Positions 16,461 to 25,709 of a stretch of 64,000 nt of DNA are shown one piece after another. The notes under the pieces were generated by a model that had not been told where the DNA came from, did not search any database, and was given only the letters and a program-made list of their open reading frames with translations. Source of the DNA: Pyrinomonadaceae bacterium (GTDB taxonomy: Bacteria > Acidobacteriota > Blastocatellia > Pyrinomonadales > Pyrinomonadaceae); NCBI GenBank assembly GCA_036277115.1, contig DASUNM010000005.1, positions 62,001 to 126,000 on the forward strand, in the 5' to 3' direction. Made by a program: the position numbers and the translations under genes. How positions within the stretch are numbered: the first letter of the stretch is position 1; each line of letters opens with the position of its first letter.

Positions 16461-16808
16461 ATGAGTCAAAAGAACGAAGCATTGATCCGTATCTTAAAAG
16501 TGGCTGTGTCGTTGGTACTGGCCGTGGCCGTGCTTGCGGTGGTCAGGACGAAAGGACAAGAAGAAGCCAATGCGAAAACTAACGCAGCGGCCGAACAGTG
16601 GGAATATTTGGCCGTCGCCGGCCCGAGCACAACCAACCTAACCTCGACTAACAACCCGCGCATGCGTAAGGAACCAAACGTCCCGTTTGCTCGCGAGGCA
16701 TTTGTCCTCGAACAACATCTGGACAAGCTTGGCGCCAACGGTTGGGAATTGGTTTCGGTCGCCGGCCCGGCAACGGATCCGGCGTATTATTTCAAGCGTC
16801 GGAAATAG
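16461..16808 (+). CDS. DUF4177-like membrane-anchored small protein
   Basis: The ATG at 16461 has AAGGAG 8 nt upstream and gives 115 residues; a TTG at 16443 would overlap that site. The N-terminus (RILKVAVSLVLAVAVLAVV) is one hydrophobic span, either signal peptide or anchor. The C-terminal 60 residues have the DUF4177 pattern: WEYLAVAG, a helix LEQHLDKLGANGWELVSVAG and a final YYFKRRK. This small domain is widespread, but its function is unknown. The gene stands alone between a repeat-rich gap and the convergent msrB. Confidence 0.75.
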   Translation: MSQKNEALIRILKVAVSLVLAVAVLAVVRTKGQEEANAKTNAAAEQWEYLAVAGPSTTNLTSTNNPRMRKEPNVPFAREAFVLEQHLDKLGANGWELVSVAGPATDPAYYFKRRK

Positions 16809-16842
16809 ATTCGGAGCACGCGAGGAAGGGTGTCCTCGTCTA

Positions 16843-17400
16843 TCACTCCTTCACAAACTTGAGCGCCACACCATTCATGCAATAGCGCAGCCCCGTCGGC
16901 TTTGGTCCGTCGTCAAACAAGTGTCCCAGATGGCCGTCGCACTGCGCGCACAGGACTTCGGTGCGCGTCATGCCAAGGCTCTTATCGACTTCTTCGATCA
17001 CGTTCTCTTTCTTGATCGGCGCCCAGAAACTCGGCCAGCCCGTGCCCGAATCAAACTTTTGTTCCGAACTGAACAGCGGCAACCCGCATCCGGCGCATTC
17101 GAACGTGCCTTTGTCGTGGAGGTCGGTATAAGGACTCGTGCCGGCATACTCAGTCCCCTTCTCACGCAAAACGTTGTACTGCTCCGGCGTTAATTGGGCC
17201 TTCCACTCCGCGTCTGTCTTGATCACTTTTTTGATTCCTTTTGATTTTGATTTTTCTTGAATACTTGAATTTGGACTATTGAATTCCGGATTGTGGTCGG
17301 CTCCTACAGAATTGCTGCTCCGCGCCCAACTCGGCAACTGCGTTAACAACGCTATCCCGCCGACCGCAACTGAAGATGAAAGAAAGAACCGTCTATTCAT
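16843..17400 (-). CDS. msrB: Peptide-methionine (R)-S-oxide reductase, exported
   Basis: 185 residues from the ATG at 17400. The N-terminus [20 protein letters not shown] has a twin-arginine motif, so the enzyme is probably exported by Tat, unlike the usual cytoplasmic MsrB. After a low-complexity Ser/Lys linker (residues 32-60) comes the full MsrB domain: zinc pairs in [11 protein letters not shown] and [23 protein letters not shown], and the catalytic cysteine in [11 protein letters not shown]. It reduces methionine-R-sulfoxide in proteins, here likely in the periplasm. The linker DNA is AT-rich and repetitive (17225-17275), unlike the rest of the gene. Confidence 0.93.
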   Translation of the reverse strand: MNRRFFLSSSVAVGGIALLTQLPSWARSSNSVGADHNPEFNSPNSSIQEKSKSKGIKKVIKTDAEWKAQLTPEQYNVLREKGTEYAGTSPYTDLHDKGTFECAGCGLPLFSSEQKFDSGTGWPSFWAPIKKENVIEEVDKSLGMTRTEVLCAQCDGHLGHLFDDGPKPTGLRYCMNGVALKFVKE

Positions 17401-17564
17401 GGATTCGCCTCGCAAGATGATATCGACTACACATGAATTACGTAAGCTGACGGCAGATTGGATTTGTTGAGTGACTGGAATTGGGGCTTATATCTGGGCG
17501 TCGCCCGACCGTGAGAGAGGGCTCTTGTTTTTCAGCGCATCACAATCAGCTAAAATGCATCGAC

Positions 17565-18170
17565 ATGATGGCGGAGAGAAACACTATCAAGGCCTTTACC
17601 TTTGCGCTGATATTGATGCCCGTGCTTGTCCTTGCTCAGGCACCAGATCTGAACATCAAGCTTCAACACAATTCGCAGCGTGAACATCTGCGCCGGGAAC
17701 AAATTCGACGGCTCGCCGCCAAGTACGATCTGAAGAAGTACACCATTACCCGCGATATAGTCATCGATGAAACGGCCATCAACCATTCTTACCCCGTGCT
17801 GACGCTGAATCTCCGCTTTGGCGACAACGACGACCGCGTGCTTTCCATTTACGTGCACGAACAGGCTCACTGGGTTTTAGGGGAGCGGCATCGAGGCCAG
17901 TGGCGCGAAATGATTCAGGAGTTGAAAAGGGCGTATCCGGAGCTTCGGATCGAGCCGCCACACGGCGATGGCAAAGAAGGTTCTTCATATATACACCTGA
18001 TCGTGATCATGCTCGAATGGCAAGCGCTAGAAGACCTGATCGGCGCCGGTCGCGCGCGCGACGTTTTGAAATTCAAGCGACAGCAGAACTACAAAGCGCT
18101 GTTTACGACGGTGCTGGACAATCGGGAACAGATGGAAATGCTTCTGAAGAAATATGACGTGAAATGGTGA
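17565..18170 (+). CDS. Exported protein with HExxH metallopeptidase-like motif
   Basis: 201 residues from the ATG pair at 17565. A signal peptide is clear (MMAERNTIKAFTFALILMPV, then LVLAQAP). The mature part has LSIYVHEQAHWVLG, in which HEQAH fits the HExxH zinc motif, preceded by a beta strand as in gluzincins. A third ligand is not obvious; candidates are the Glu residues in YPELRIEPPHGDG or IVIMLEWQALEDL. The rest is helical and charged. No ribosome-binding site stands out before the start. It may be a small secreted zinc protease or a degenerate relative. I do not know the family. Confidence 0.7.
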   Translation: MMAERNTIKAFTFALILMPVLVLAQAPDLNIKLQHNSQREHLRREQIRRLAAKYDLKKYTITRDIVIDETAINHSYPVLTLNLRFGDNDDRVLSIYVHEQAHWVLGERHRGQWREMIQELKRAYPELRIEPPHGDGKEGSSYIHLIVIMLEWQALEDLIGAGRARDVLKFKRQQNYKALFTTVLDNREQMEMLLKKYDVKW

Positions 18171-18190
18171 TGACGCCTGTAGGCACCGAA

Positions 18191-18306
18191 AACGGTAGAT
18201 CGCCCGTGTCAGAACTTTGATGAATCGGCGACCGGATCAGGTCCCAACGTTGAATAATTGATCCACTTCGAAACGCAAGTTGATTCATGATCCGGTCGCT
18301 ACCGTT
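18191..18306. repeat. Nested inverted repeat in a 483-bp gene-free gap
   Basis: Outer arms AACGGTAG / CTACCGTT (18191-18198, 18299-18306) and inner perfect 12-bp arms GCGACCGGATCA / TGATCCGGTCGC (18228-18239, 18288-18299). The whole is 116 bp, the size of a small MITE or a structured RNA. It lies at the left border of the defence island. The rest of 18171-18653 shows no gene; reading frames there open into the kinase gene only by upstream extension. Confidence 0.55.
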
Positions 18307-18653
18307 CCCGGTACTGACCCGAATCGCTGGTCGAACTGCGGCTCAAGGCTTCCGTTACTTTCAGTTGGATCTGAGCCTACTACTTACATTTAGACAGTGA
18401 GGGGCGTTGCAAACTGTATGCGGGATACAGTGACGCCAACCATTTGATTTCAGGCACGTTAAGGCCATACGTGCGGATGAAATACCTTAACTTTCAATTT
18501 TCTCGCTTAACGGTTGTTAGAAAACTAAAGGAAACTACAAACCGGTTCGGACTTCCGTCGTCAGAACGCACGCGAGAATCGCAAAATCGCAGGCTCGACC
18601 CACCCCCGGCATTTGTGAACTTGCGAAACTGTTTTTGGTATTATGGCGGAAAA

Positions 18654-20891
18654 ATGAACCCCACAGCGACTCAACTCAATCTGCTGCGCGAAATAGAGGG
18701 CGGCAAGAGAGCCTTTCAGGCAAACAGCAGGTCGGAAGAAGATGAGAAAGCCTTCCAACCTCAAGCGGAGGAATTAATTGAGCTTGGCGAAGACGGTTAT
18801 CTCAGTAGTTGTGCACCAAATCGCGAAACGAGTACGGGGAGAGCCTACATTGATTTCGTATTCGTTGGCGGCTTAACCGCGAAGGGAAGGAGAAAACTTC
18901 AAGAACTAGCAGCGACGGAACGCAATGGCGAAGAGTCCGCCGACTTCTCTTGTTCGGCATGCCACAACTCATTGCGACCGTCAGCCCTATTTTGTGACAA
19001 ATGCGGGTTTCGTTTGACCATGACCGAGGACGCAACTTTGAAGATGCCGACCGATAAATCAGCTACGGGAACTGACTCGCTGATTGGAACGATTCTGCGG
19101 GACACTTATCAAATAATCTCAGAAATCGGCAGCGGCGCAATGGGTCGAGTCTACCGCGGTCGAAACATTCGATTGGAAACCGACATAGCAATTAAAGTTA
19201 TTGACAAACGCCATTTGTCCGACGCAAGCGCGATTCTCCGATTCGAGCGTGAGGCTAAGATGGCGGCTAGTATTAGACATCCGAATGTGATCGTCATTCA
19301 CGATTTGGGAAAAACCGCCCAGCCGGACGCGCGCCTTTTCATTGTGATGGAACTCGCTGAAGGGGAGTCTCTAAAGGCGATCCTTCAGAGAGCAAGACGG
19401 CTCGATTTGGAAACAACCAATGTCCTCCTGAAACAAATCTGCGCCGCGGTAGGTGCTGCGCATGAAAAAGGAGTCATTCACCGCGACATAAAGCCAGATA
19501 ACATCATGGTCTCGCAAACAGGAGCAGTGAAAGTTCTCGACTTTGGTTTAGCGAAACTATTTAACTCACCCAACCAACCAGCGATTACCTACGTAGGCAC
19601 TCTCGTAGGCACTCCTGTTTATATGTCACCGGAACAGTGCCGCGTCGAAGAGTTGGACTCTCGCTCGGATGTTTATGGCCTCGCGACTATAGCGTATGAG
19701 ATGTTAACCGGTCGTCCTCCTTTTGAGGGTCCTGATGTTATTCGACAGCATCAGCTTGATGACCCACCACATTTTGATTCACACCTTGGTGTTCCTCCGT
19801 TAGTTGAAGAAGTTGTTATGAGAGGACTTTCGAAAAGAAGGGAAGATCGCCAAGCAAATGCCACCGTGTTTGGAGAAGAATTGCGAGCAGCGTTTGAAGC
19901 GGTCATCAAAATACGTCCCGATTCTGACCTCGCAGACACCGTTGAAGATGCGAGATCTACTATTGTTGACAGTGAGCCAGCGATCGCAATCTCCGGTGAC
20001 AAGATCGACACGGTGTCGAAGCTGGAAGATTACCTATTGGATCCGAACACGATTAAACGGGCTTGCCGCTTAATCGAAAGTACGGTGGAGCAACTGGCAA
20101 AAGATTTGGCCGAGATCAATGCTTCGCCAGTCGCAACGGATCAAACCCAAGACGGTGTACTTCATTTAATGACGACTTACGAACGCGCCTCAGCCTTAGC
20201 AGTGTGTCTCTATACGCACGCCGCGAACGACGGTGAACCAACCGTAACTGAGGCACTTGTACGAGGCCTAACGCTAGTCGGGCACATACCAAGGATTAAG
20301 AATGCGCGTGAGGAACCGCAGTTATATTCGGCGCTGCTGCTAACTTACGCGGCAGGTCTCGCAGCCGTTTCAGGAAAAAGGTTGCAGACGGCGGTTTCAT
20401 TATTGAGAACAAAGATTCGAACGAGAACTTATGGGAAAGGTCAACTTGCAGCCTATGTTCTGAACCCTTATCGCATATTTGATAAGCAAATAGTTCAGTC
20501 AATCGAAAACCATCATACGCCGATAAACAAACACCTGTTTACAGTTTTGCGCGAGCCTTTGAAGCGAGTTATTAGGGTGGATGCCGAGTATGATGAAACG
20601 TTCCTTCTTTTTGAATATCTATTAGCCCTCGTCAGTGCTCAAGCGCATGAGCAGGTTTGGGAAAATGCCGTTGCGCCTGACGGAAGCTACCTCTGGGAGT
20701 CGAATCTAAGGCAGCGGCCCTATGTGTTTGAAATAACTGACAACGAATTACAACGTCAAGGAGAGTCGTGGCCGTGGTTTAAAGCCGGAATCTTCGCCGG
20801 AAGTTTCGCCGAATTCTTGGAGTTCAAGAAAAAAGTTGACGAAAGCATCAAACGAGATATTCGTCACAAATACTCGGCAATTGCACTCTGA
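18654..20891 (+). CDS. Ser/Thr protein kinase with zinc ribbon and unassigned C-terminal half
   Basis: 745 residues from the ATG at 18654; the frame is open further upstream, but that part is unlike protein. Residues 1-95 are an unassigned N-terminal domain. A zinc ribbon follows (FSCSACHNSLRP then ALFCDKCGF, cysteines near 100, 103, 114 and 117). The kinase domain spans about 150-420: glycine loop GSGAMGRVY, Lys181 in AIKVI, HRDIKPDN near 276 and DFG near 296, all intact. The last 280 residues, starting around KLEDYLLDPNTIKRACRLIE, are helical and unknown to me. Unlike many bacterial kinases it has no membrane helix. It is convergent with the Qat operon, and its lower GC matches the island. 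It could be a housekeeping regulator or a defence kinase. Confidence 0.85.
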   Translation: MNPTATQLNLLREIEGGKRAFQANSRSEEDEKAFQPQAEELIELGEDGYLSSCAPNRETSTGRAYIDFVFVGGLTAKGRRKLQELAATERNGEESADFSCSACHNSLRPSALFCDKCGFRLTMTEDATLKMPTDKSATGTDSLIGTILRDTYQIISEIGSGAMGRVYRGRNIRLETDIAIKVIDKRHLSDASAILRFEREAKMAASIRHPNVIVIHDLGKTAQPDARLFIVMELAEGESLKAILQRARRLDLETTNVLLKQICAAVGAAHEKGVIHRDIKPDNIMVSQTGAVKVLDFGLAKLFNSPNQPAITYVGTLVGTPVYMSPEQCRVEELDSRSDVYGLATIAYEMLTGRPPFEGPDVIRQHQLDDPPHFDSHLGVPPLVEEVVMRGLSKRREDRQANATVFGEELRAAFEAVIKIRPDSDLADTVEDARSTIVDSEPAIAISGDKIDTVSKLEDYLLDPNTIKRACRLIESTVEQLAKDLAEINASPVATDQTQDGVLHLMTTYERASALAVCLYTHAANDGEPTVTEALVRGLTLVGHIPRIKNAREEPQLYSALLLTYAAGLAAVSGKRLQTAVSLLRTKIRTRTYGKGQLAAYVLNPYRIFDKQIVQSIENHHTPINKHLFTVLREPLKRVIRVDAEYDETFLLFEYLLALVSAQAHEQVWENAVAPDGSYLWESNLRQRPYVFEITDNELQRQGESWPWFKAGIFAGSFAEFLEFKKKVDESIKRDIRHKYSAIAL

Positions 20892-21036
20892 CTCAACGAG
20901 AGCCAAGTTCTACGACGCCCGACGTTGAAGATGGCCAACCACGGTTGCACGGCTGAAACCCACACAGCATGACGGAATGGTCTTTACGTTGATTCAGCAG
21001 GTCAAAGGTTGCAGCCCATTCTAGCCCACACCATCG

Positions 21037-21768
21037 TCATATGAACGAAGTTAGGGAGCGCAAGTTGTTAAGCAGCAACTGTTCTATCTCTGGCTTAGGC
21101 ATGTCCCAAACCTCCACCAAACGAGTAACGGCAAGATCCGCATCCCAAGGATAAGCAGGCCTTCCGTCAACCTGCGCAAAAGGGCCGTCCGACTCTGTCA
21201 GAACGCGGTCGCGCGGCATGTTCGCAACGAGTTTCCGCCCCTTCTCGCCAGCTAACATCGAAGGCCCAACAGTGAACCAGCAACCTATGTCTATCGCACG
21301 CAAGAGCTCACGTTGTGAGCCTGAAAACCAGTGCAAAATGGGAGTCCCGGCCCCAGGGACTTCCTCAAGACGATCCAGTACAGCGGCAGCAGCTCGCCGA
21401 CTGTGAATGGAGAGCATCCTGCCACCTATTGAACGACAAGCCTCGAGAATTCGGGTGAAAACTGTCACTTGGTCCCTCCAATGAGACTTGTATTCTGGTC
21501 CCCCGTCCAATCCTATCTCGCCAACATAGCGCGTCTCTGGCAAGAGGCGTTCGAACAGTGCTAACTCACTTTTTCGCTGATGCGCAAGCTGAGGATGCAA
21601 CCCAAGCGCGGTCTGTATCCTCAAGGCATCTCGAGCCAAAGCAACCGTGCCGGTCCATGCGGACGGTGCTGTGGTCACGGATAAGACATAGAGTCCTCGC
21701 GCTTGGCTCTCGTCTGCCACTTGCTGTGGCTTTGGGTATAGGTCTAAATGGCAATGCAGATCGATCAT
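21037..21768 (-). CDS. qatD: QatD, TatD-family DNase of the Qat antiphage system
   Basis: 243 residues, TatD-like metal-dependent hydrolase. Metal ligands are visible: HCH at residues 5-7 (MIDLHCHLDLYPKP), Glu in YVGEIGLDGG, His in LSIHSRRAA, His in ILHWFSG and Asp in TESDGPFAQ. Its start overlaps the qatC stop by 4 bp. A housekeeping TatD would not sit behind a QueC-like gene and a KAP ATPase, so the context defines it as the last gene of a Qat system (QueC-like, ATPase, TatD), which protects against phages. Its substrate in defence is not established. Confidence 0.9.
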   Translation of the reverse strand: MIDLHCHLDLYPKPQQVADESQARGLYVLSVTTAPSAWTGTVALARDALRIQTALGLHPQLAHQRKSELALFERLLPETRYVGEIGLDGGPEYKSHWRDQVTVFTRILEACRSIGGRMLSIHSRRAAAAVLDRLEEVPGAGTPILHWFSGSQRELLRAIDIGCWFTVGPSMLAGEKGRKLVANMPRDRVLTESDGPFAQVDGRPAYPWDADLAVTRLVEVWDMPKPEIEQLLLNNLRSLTSFI

Positions 21769-23042
21769 CTAACACCGTACGCATGGTGGAGTGCCGCCAG
21801 TTCGGCAAGTCCGCGACTCACTACTGCTTTCAACGAAGATACGTCACCCAGCAATGTCGAACTTAAGGTGACGCCAAGCCAGTCGTCGAGACCTATCGAT
21901 TCAACTTCAGCAATGGCCATAGCTGCCGAGCGGACATCATCAAAGCCGGCATAATCCGCGTCGTCTCTTCCGAGATCCTCATATATGTACTCGGTCGAAT
22001 CAGTAAACCCCCAGGCCCGGAAAGCAGCGCGTCGAATCTGACACGGCATGCACCGGCCACAATGTTTATAGCCGTACCGCATAAAGCGACCACAACTTGT
22101 CGACAAGGAGGCATGGGCCTCTAGCAGTGACTGGTTCGCGCAAGCGCTAAGCATTTCACCCTTAGTCATTAGCTGGTACGGATTCTCAATACGGACCCTC
22201 AGTCCGGCAGAGTCGATTAGGCTCTGAACTAGCCGCAGAAAGACAGGATTCATAGTGCGGGTGCTCAAACTCCCTAAACGAGCACCTGTTAATGGCGGAT
22301 TGATTGCAATGAAACCATTCTCACAAACATACAGAGTCACCATTTCTCCGCGACGGTAGGAAGCGAGCGTTGTCGCTACAAAGATGCCGTACGCGATGAA
22401 ATTGAGTGAACGTGCCCGCTGCGATGGCGGTTCCTCTGGGTCCGGCACAATCGCATTATGGTTTAGCTGGAGATGTCGCAACCCTCCACCTATGTTCCTT
22501 GCAAAGCTCACCTGTTTTTCTGCGTCGCCTCGGACAGTTTGACTCACCGCGAATGGTTTCTTGCCAGACGCGGACAGATCAATCGCGCCTACCAAGCTGT
22601 CCAGCCCCCCTGATAATAGGACGACGCTATCTTCGTCGGGTTGAATGGGTTCGTTGGGTTGCGGAGGGCGTGCGCCGCCACCAATGAAGTGAATCCTCCA
22701 ACGGTCGGTAGTCAAAAAATCCAGCGCTTTCTTGATCGTAGCAGTCTGAGTATTCCAAAACTCGGGATCACCAACGGCTACTTCGAGTTCAAAGTCACGC
22801 GTCCACCCCGTTTCCGTCCGAGAACGATGGCCCGCAAGATCCGCTGTTACAACGGAAAGAGCAAGTGAGAGTAGATCCCAAGCGCGTGCCTCACCCGCAA
22901 GCTTCTTACGAAAGATCTCGCGAAAAACTGCGGCGCCCACACTTCCGTTTTGCGATGCGTCTGCATTTCCGAAGAGACAAATTTTAAGAGCACTATCTTC
23001 ATTCGGAAATGAGGATGTGTTGGGAGTACAAATAAGTTTCAT
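21765..23042 (-). CDS. qatC: QatC, QueC-like enzyme of the Qat system
   Basis: 425 residues, about twice the length of QueC. The ATP-PP-loop motif SGGLDS is at residues 144-149 (VVLLSGGLDSLVGAID), and a zinc cluster follows near 315-335 (CGRFMRYGYKHCGRCMPC). QueC makes the nitrile of preQ0 using ATP; QatC keeps the nucleotide and zinc motifs but has an added N-terminal part of about 135 residues. It overlaps qatB and qatD by 4 bp each, so the three are translationally coupled. Chemistry in the defence system is not known; an amide or nitrile modification of a protein or nucleobase is conjecture. Confidence 0.92.
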   Translation of the reverse strand: MKLICTPNTSSFPNEDSALKICLFGNADASQNGSVGAAVFREIFRKKLAGEARAWDLLSLALSVVTADLAGHRSRTETGWTRDFELEVAVGDPEFWNTQTATIKKALDFLTTDRWRIHFIGGGARPPQPNEPIQPDEDSVVLLSGGLDSLVGAIDLSASGKKPFAVSQTVRGDAEKQVSFARNIGGGLRHLQLNHNAIVPDPEEPPSQRARSLNFIAYGIFVATTLASYRRGEMVTLYVCENGFIAINPPLTGARLGSLSTRTMNPVFLRLVQSLIDSAGLRVRIENPYQLMTKGEMLSACANQSLLEAHASLSTSCGRFMRYGYKHCGRCMPCQIRRAAFRAWGFTDSTEYIYEDLGRDDADYAGFDDVRSAAMAIAEVESIGLDDWLGVTLSSTLLGDVSSLKAVVSRGLAELAALHHAYGVR

Positions 23043-23860
23043 GAAGCATACGCCTCAAAAACATCAAAAGCCGCACGCAAGGCATCTCGGACGAGGTGCT
23101 CCATGCGCCTGGACGTCACACCCGTGGCGGCTTGGCGCAGTCTCCTGAACGCAGCCGCCACGGTCTCTTTTATATAATCGCGCACTTGCTTGAGACGAGA
23201 AAGTGCAGTAGCGGCGCTCGGTGCCTTATCACGAATTGTCTTACCAAGATCTAAGTCAAATCGACGGAATACATCAAACGCCACGTAACGCTCTACTGCA
23301 AACATTCGCTCCTCATCGTTGAGATTCAAAAGATCGGCTTCAGGGAATCGCGTAAGTAACTCGGAGAGCGCGTCGCCGATTGCTGCTCGGCCTGCTTCCG
23401 CATCCTGCGTTCCGTCTACCGGCTGAACAGCTTCAATCACAGCATCCATGACTTCTCTTGCAGTCTTCCCTCTCAAAAGCACCGGATCGATTCGAGTTCC
23501 CGCTGTAACCGGCTGGTCCGCTGCATCAAGCGCGAGAGCGTCATAAAGCATTCCCGCAGTCGACACTGCCCCTCCAAAACGTCGAACAGCGGTGCCCGCT
23601 CCGCCGTAGCCAGAGCGGACATAACTACCGACTCCTCTCCGCAGACTGTTGGCATCGCCACTTCGGGCGAAATCTCCCAAGTTTCGGCGAGCTCCACCGA
23701 AGCGGTTCGGCGGCGCAATTGTCGGTGTTGGGCTAGGTGTAGGCGCGGGAGCTTGCGGTAAGCCAGCGCCGGGTGTCTCGTCGCTCGGGATATCAGGAAC
23801 CCACGGGGGCACCATGGGCACGCCAGATGGAGGCCCCCCACTAGAACTAGACGTCCCCAT
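23039..23860 (-). CDS. qatB: QatB, structural or substrate component of the Qat system
   Basis: 273 residues. The N-terminus MGTSSSSGGPPSGVPMVPPW is the hallmark opening of QatB proteins, followed by a proline-rich disordered stretch and a Gly/Arg-rich segment (RFGGARRNLGDFARSGDAN). From about residue 100 the protein is helical (LLTRFPEADLLNLNDEERMF). It has no enzyme motif. It overlaps qatA by 14 bp and qatC by 4 bp. The exposed, conserved N-terminus next to a QueC-like enzyme makes it a possible modification target, which is my inference. Confidence 0.88.
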   Translation of the reverse strand: MGTSSSSGGPPSGVPMVPPWVPDIPSDETPGAGLPQAPAPTPSPTPTIAPPNRFGGARRNLGDFARSGDANSLRRGVGSYVRSGYGGAGTAVRRFGGAVSTAGMLYDALALDAADQPVTAGTRIDPVLLRGKTAREVMDAVIEAVQPVDGTQDAEAGRAAIGDALSELLTRFPEADLLNLNDEERMFAVERYVAFDVFRRFDLDLGKTIRDKAPSAATALSRLKQVRDYIKETVAAAFRRLRQAATGVTSRRMEHLVRDALRAAFDVFEAYAS

Positions 23861-25709
23861 TTTCGCTCCTTCGCCGCATTGCCGTTTTTACCGGACGCGA
23901 AACAGCGGCTGATTGCCACGCGCTGAAGACGGTCTCTGCCCAGGTTTCGTCACCTATCTTTGGCACAATGTTCGGTTGGATCTGTGCCGGTGGTCGATCC
24001 CGCAAGAATGCTGCTAGCCGAGCACCCTGTGGTGGATCCGCCTGTGACACAACTAGACAAGCTTCCAAAATAGGCGGCACCCCCCACTCTTGTTCTTTGC
24101 GCGCGCGATCAAGCAGTCGGTCCATTATGATCGTGATTTCGGCCCGAGGAACGCGAGCTAATCGGTCCTTGACACTCTCTGCCATGTCTGGATGTTGGAG
24201 TAACGCGGTGAGCAACTCCACCGATTCTGACGAAAGACGATCTTCAGGCGTAATAAGTGGAGCATGCTCACGACTGACGTAAAGCGCGCCCCGAAGATCC
24301 TGCTCTGCCAGACGGGGCGGGACGATGAGCCATTCCTGAACAAATGGATCATTCCACGGTTCCTTTAACGACAGCGCTGCACCAGCGTTTGCCTTCTCCT
24401 CCCATTCCGCCAAAAAGAGAGGTTGTCCTTGTTCGTTTGCGCTCACAGCCTTTATGAGTTCAGCGTACGCTTCGGGTCGACCGAGTCGCTCAAACAAAAG
24501 CATTTTAGCCAGGACAGCCTCATCGACGCCGACTCCTTGCGCGTTAGAAATAGTCATTCGGATGGCAAGGGCATTCAAGAATCGCTTAATCAAGCGCGGA
24601 TTTCCAATAATGCCTGTAGCCGTGGTCATCATAGGCGCAAGCCGATCCGCGGTGTCGAATTTTCCGACAAGTTCGTCTGGCAGATTGTTGTGTAACGTCT
24701 GAATAAAGGCCCGATCCACGCGTTTGCCCTGCCAAGTTTGCCTTAACTGTGCGCACACGCCGGCACGAATCTGCTCTTTGATATCGTCTGCTAAGTCACT
24801 ATTTTCAACGAATAGCAGCATTATGTAAGCACGCACTTCTTGAGTGCCGAGCGGAGGGACCCTAATTGGAACTTGGATTAGCTTGTCAAAATAGTTGGTG
24901 ACAAGAACATCATCGTTGATTCCTTCAAAGTGTTGCCGCACAGCGTGCTTGATCATTTCATTGTCGGCGGCAATCACAAATGCGGTGTTGCGCAGAAACA
25001 GAAAAAGACGGATCGCTTCCAGCGTCGCAATTGTCGTGGGTGGTAAGCATCGATCAAGATCATCAATCAACACCACGAGAGTCACTCCAAGCTCGTCCAA
25101 CGTTTCTTCAAAAGTGTCTCGAAGTGCCTGGATCTCTTTTGGGGGCGAGATTTCGGCTTTGGGTTTTAGCAGTCCTGTCCCCGCTGCAGCAACCTCGCCT
25201 ACCTTCGACTGACCCTCATTTATCAACGCCTCATTTACGCCGGCGCCAATAGCCCTATTCCCAAGTGACCAGAGTTCTCCCAGAAGCCCAACCGGCGGTA
25301 ATCCTAGCGAGAGGGCAACGGCCGAGCCTCCCACAAGTTTGGCAGCACGAAGCCAGTTAACCCGCTTCAAAAGGTCTTTGGCCTTATCAACTCCCCGCTC
25401 GCGGTTATGGGCTTCCTCCTGAAGTTTGGTGGCAATCACGTCCATCAGCGCTGCTCGTGCATCGTCGTACCCTTGGTACAGCCAAGCATTGAACTCAACG
25501 AAAATGAATTCCCGATCCTCTTCTTCTGAATGCCGGTTTGTTAAGGATTGCCGCGTGAGTTTTATCATCGACGACTTGCCTGAGCCCCAGGCACCAGACA
25601 CGCCGATCGAAATTGGCCGACCGCGCGCCTGTACAATTATCTCCGCGACGGTATCAGCGACACCCGCAAAATTTAGAAAATCTGTTGTGGTTTCTATATC
25701 AGACCACAT
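23847..25709 (-). CDS. qatA: QatA, KAP-family P-loop ATPase of the Qat system
   Basis: 620 residues. A KAP-type NTPase: Walker A GAWGSGKSSMIK near residues 39-50, the FVEFNAWLYQGYDD stretch that follows it in the family, and Walker B VVLIDDLDRCLPP near 213-223. A glycine-rich hydrophobic insert (LVGGSAVALSLGLPPVGLLG, about 125-145) between Walker A and B fits the membrane-associated insertion typical of KAP ATPases. It is first of qatABCD. The remaining C-terminal part (about 390-620) is helical. 220 bp without a gene lie upstream; no ribosome-binding site stands out. Confidence 0.93.
   Translation of the reverse strand: MWSDIETTTDFLNFAGVADTVAEIIVQARGRPISIGVSGAWGSGKSSMIKLTRQSLTNRHSEEEDREFIFVEFNAWLYQGYDDARAALMDVIATKLQEEAHNRERGVDKAKDLLKRVNWLRAAKLVGGSAVALSLGLPPVGLLGELWSLGNRAIGAGVNEALINEGQSKVGEVAAAGTGLLKPKAEISPPKEIQALRDTFEETLDELGVTLVVLIDDLDRCLPPTTIATLEAIRLFLFLRNTAFVIAADNEMIKHAVRQHFEGINDDVLVTNYFDKLIQVPIRVPPLGTQEVRAYIMLLFVENSDLADDIKEQIRAGVCAQLRQTWQGKRVDRAFIQTLHNNLPDELVGKFDTADRLAPMMTTATGIIGNPRLIKRFLNALAIRMTISNAQGVGVDEAVLAKMLLFERLGRPEAYAELIKAVSANEQGQPLFLAEWEEKANAGAALSLKEPWNDPFVQEWLIVPPRLAEQDLRGALYVSREHAPLITPEDRLSSESVELLTALLQHPDMAESVKDRLARVPRAEITIIMDRLLDRARKEQEWGVPPILEACLVVSQADPPQGARLAAFLRDRPPAQIQPNIVPKIGDETWAETVFSAWQSAAVSRPVKTAMRRRSENGDV

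Noticed and set aside
18444-18653. Upstream extension of the Ser/Thr kinase frame
   Set aside because: The extra 70 residues look like translated intergenic DNA; ATG at 18654 begins a sensible domain.
21037-23042. Housekeeping tatD and queC genes
   Set aside because: The QueC-like protein is twice the normal length, and both overlap a QatB gene behind a KAP ATPase, which is the Qat arrangement.
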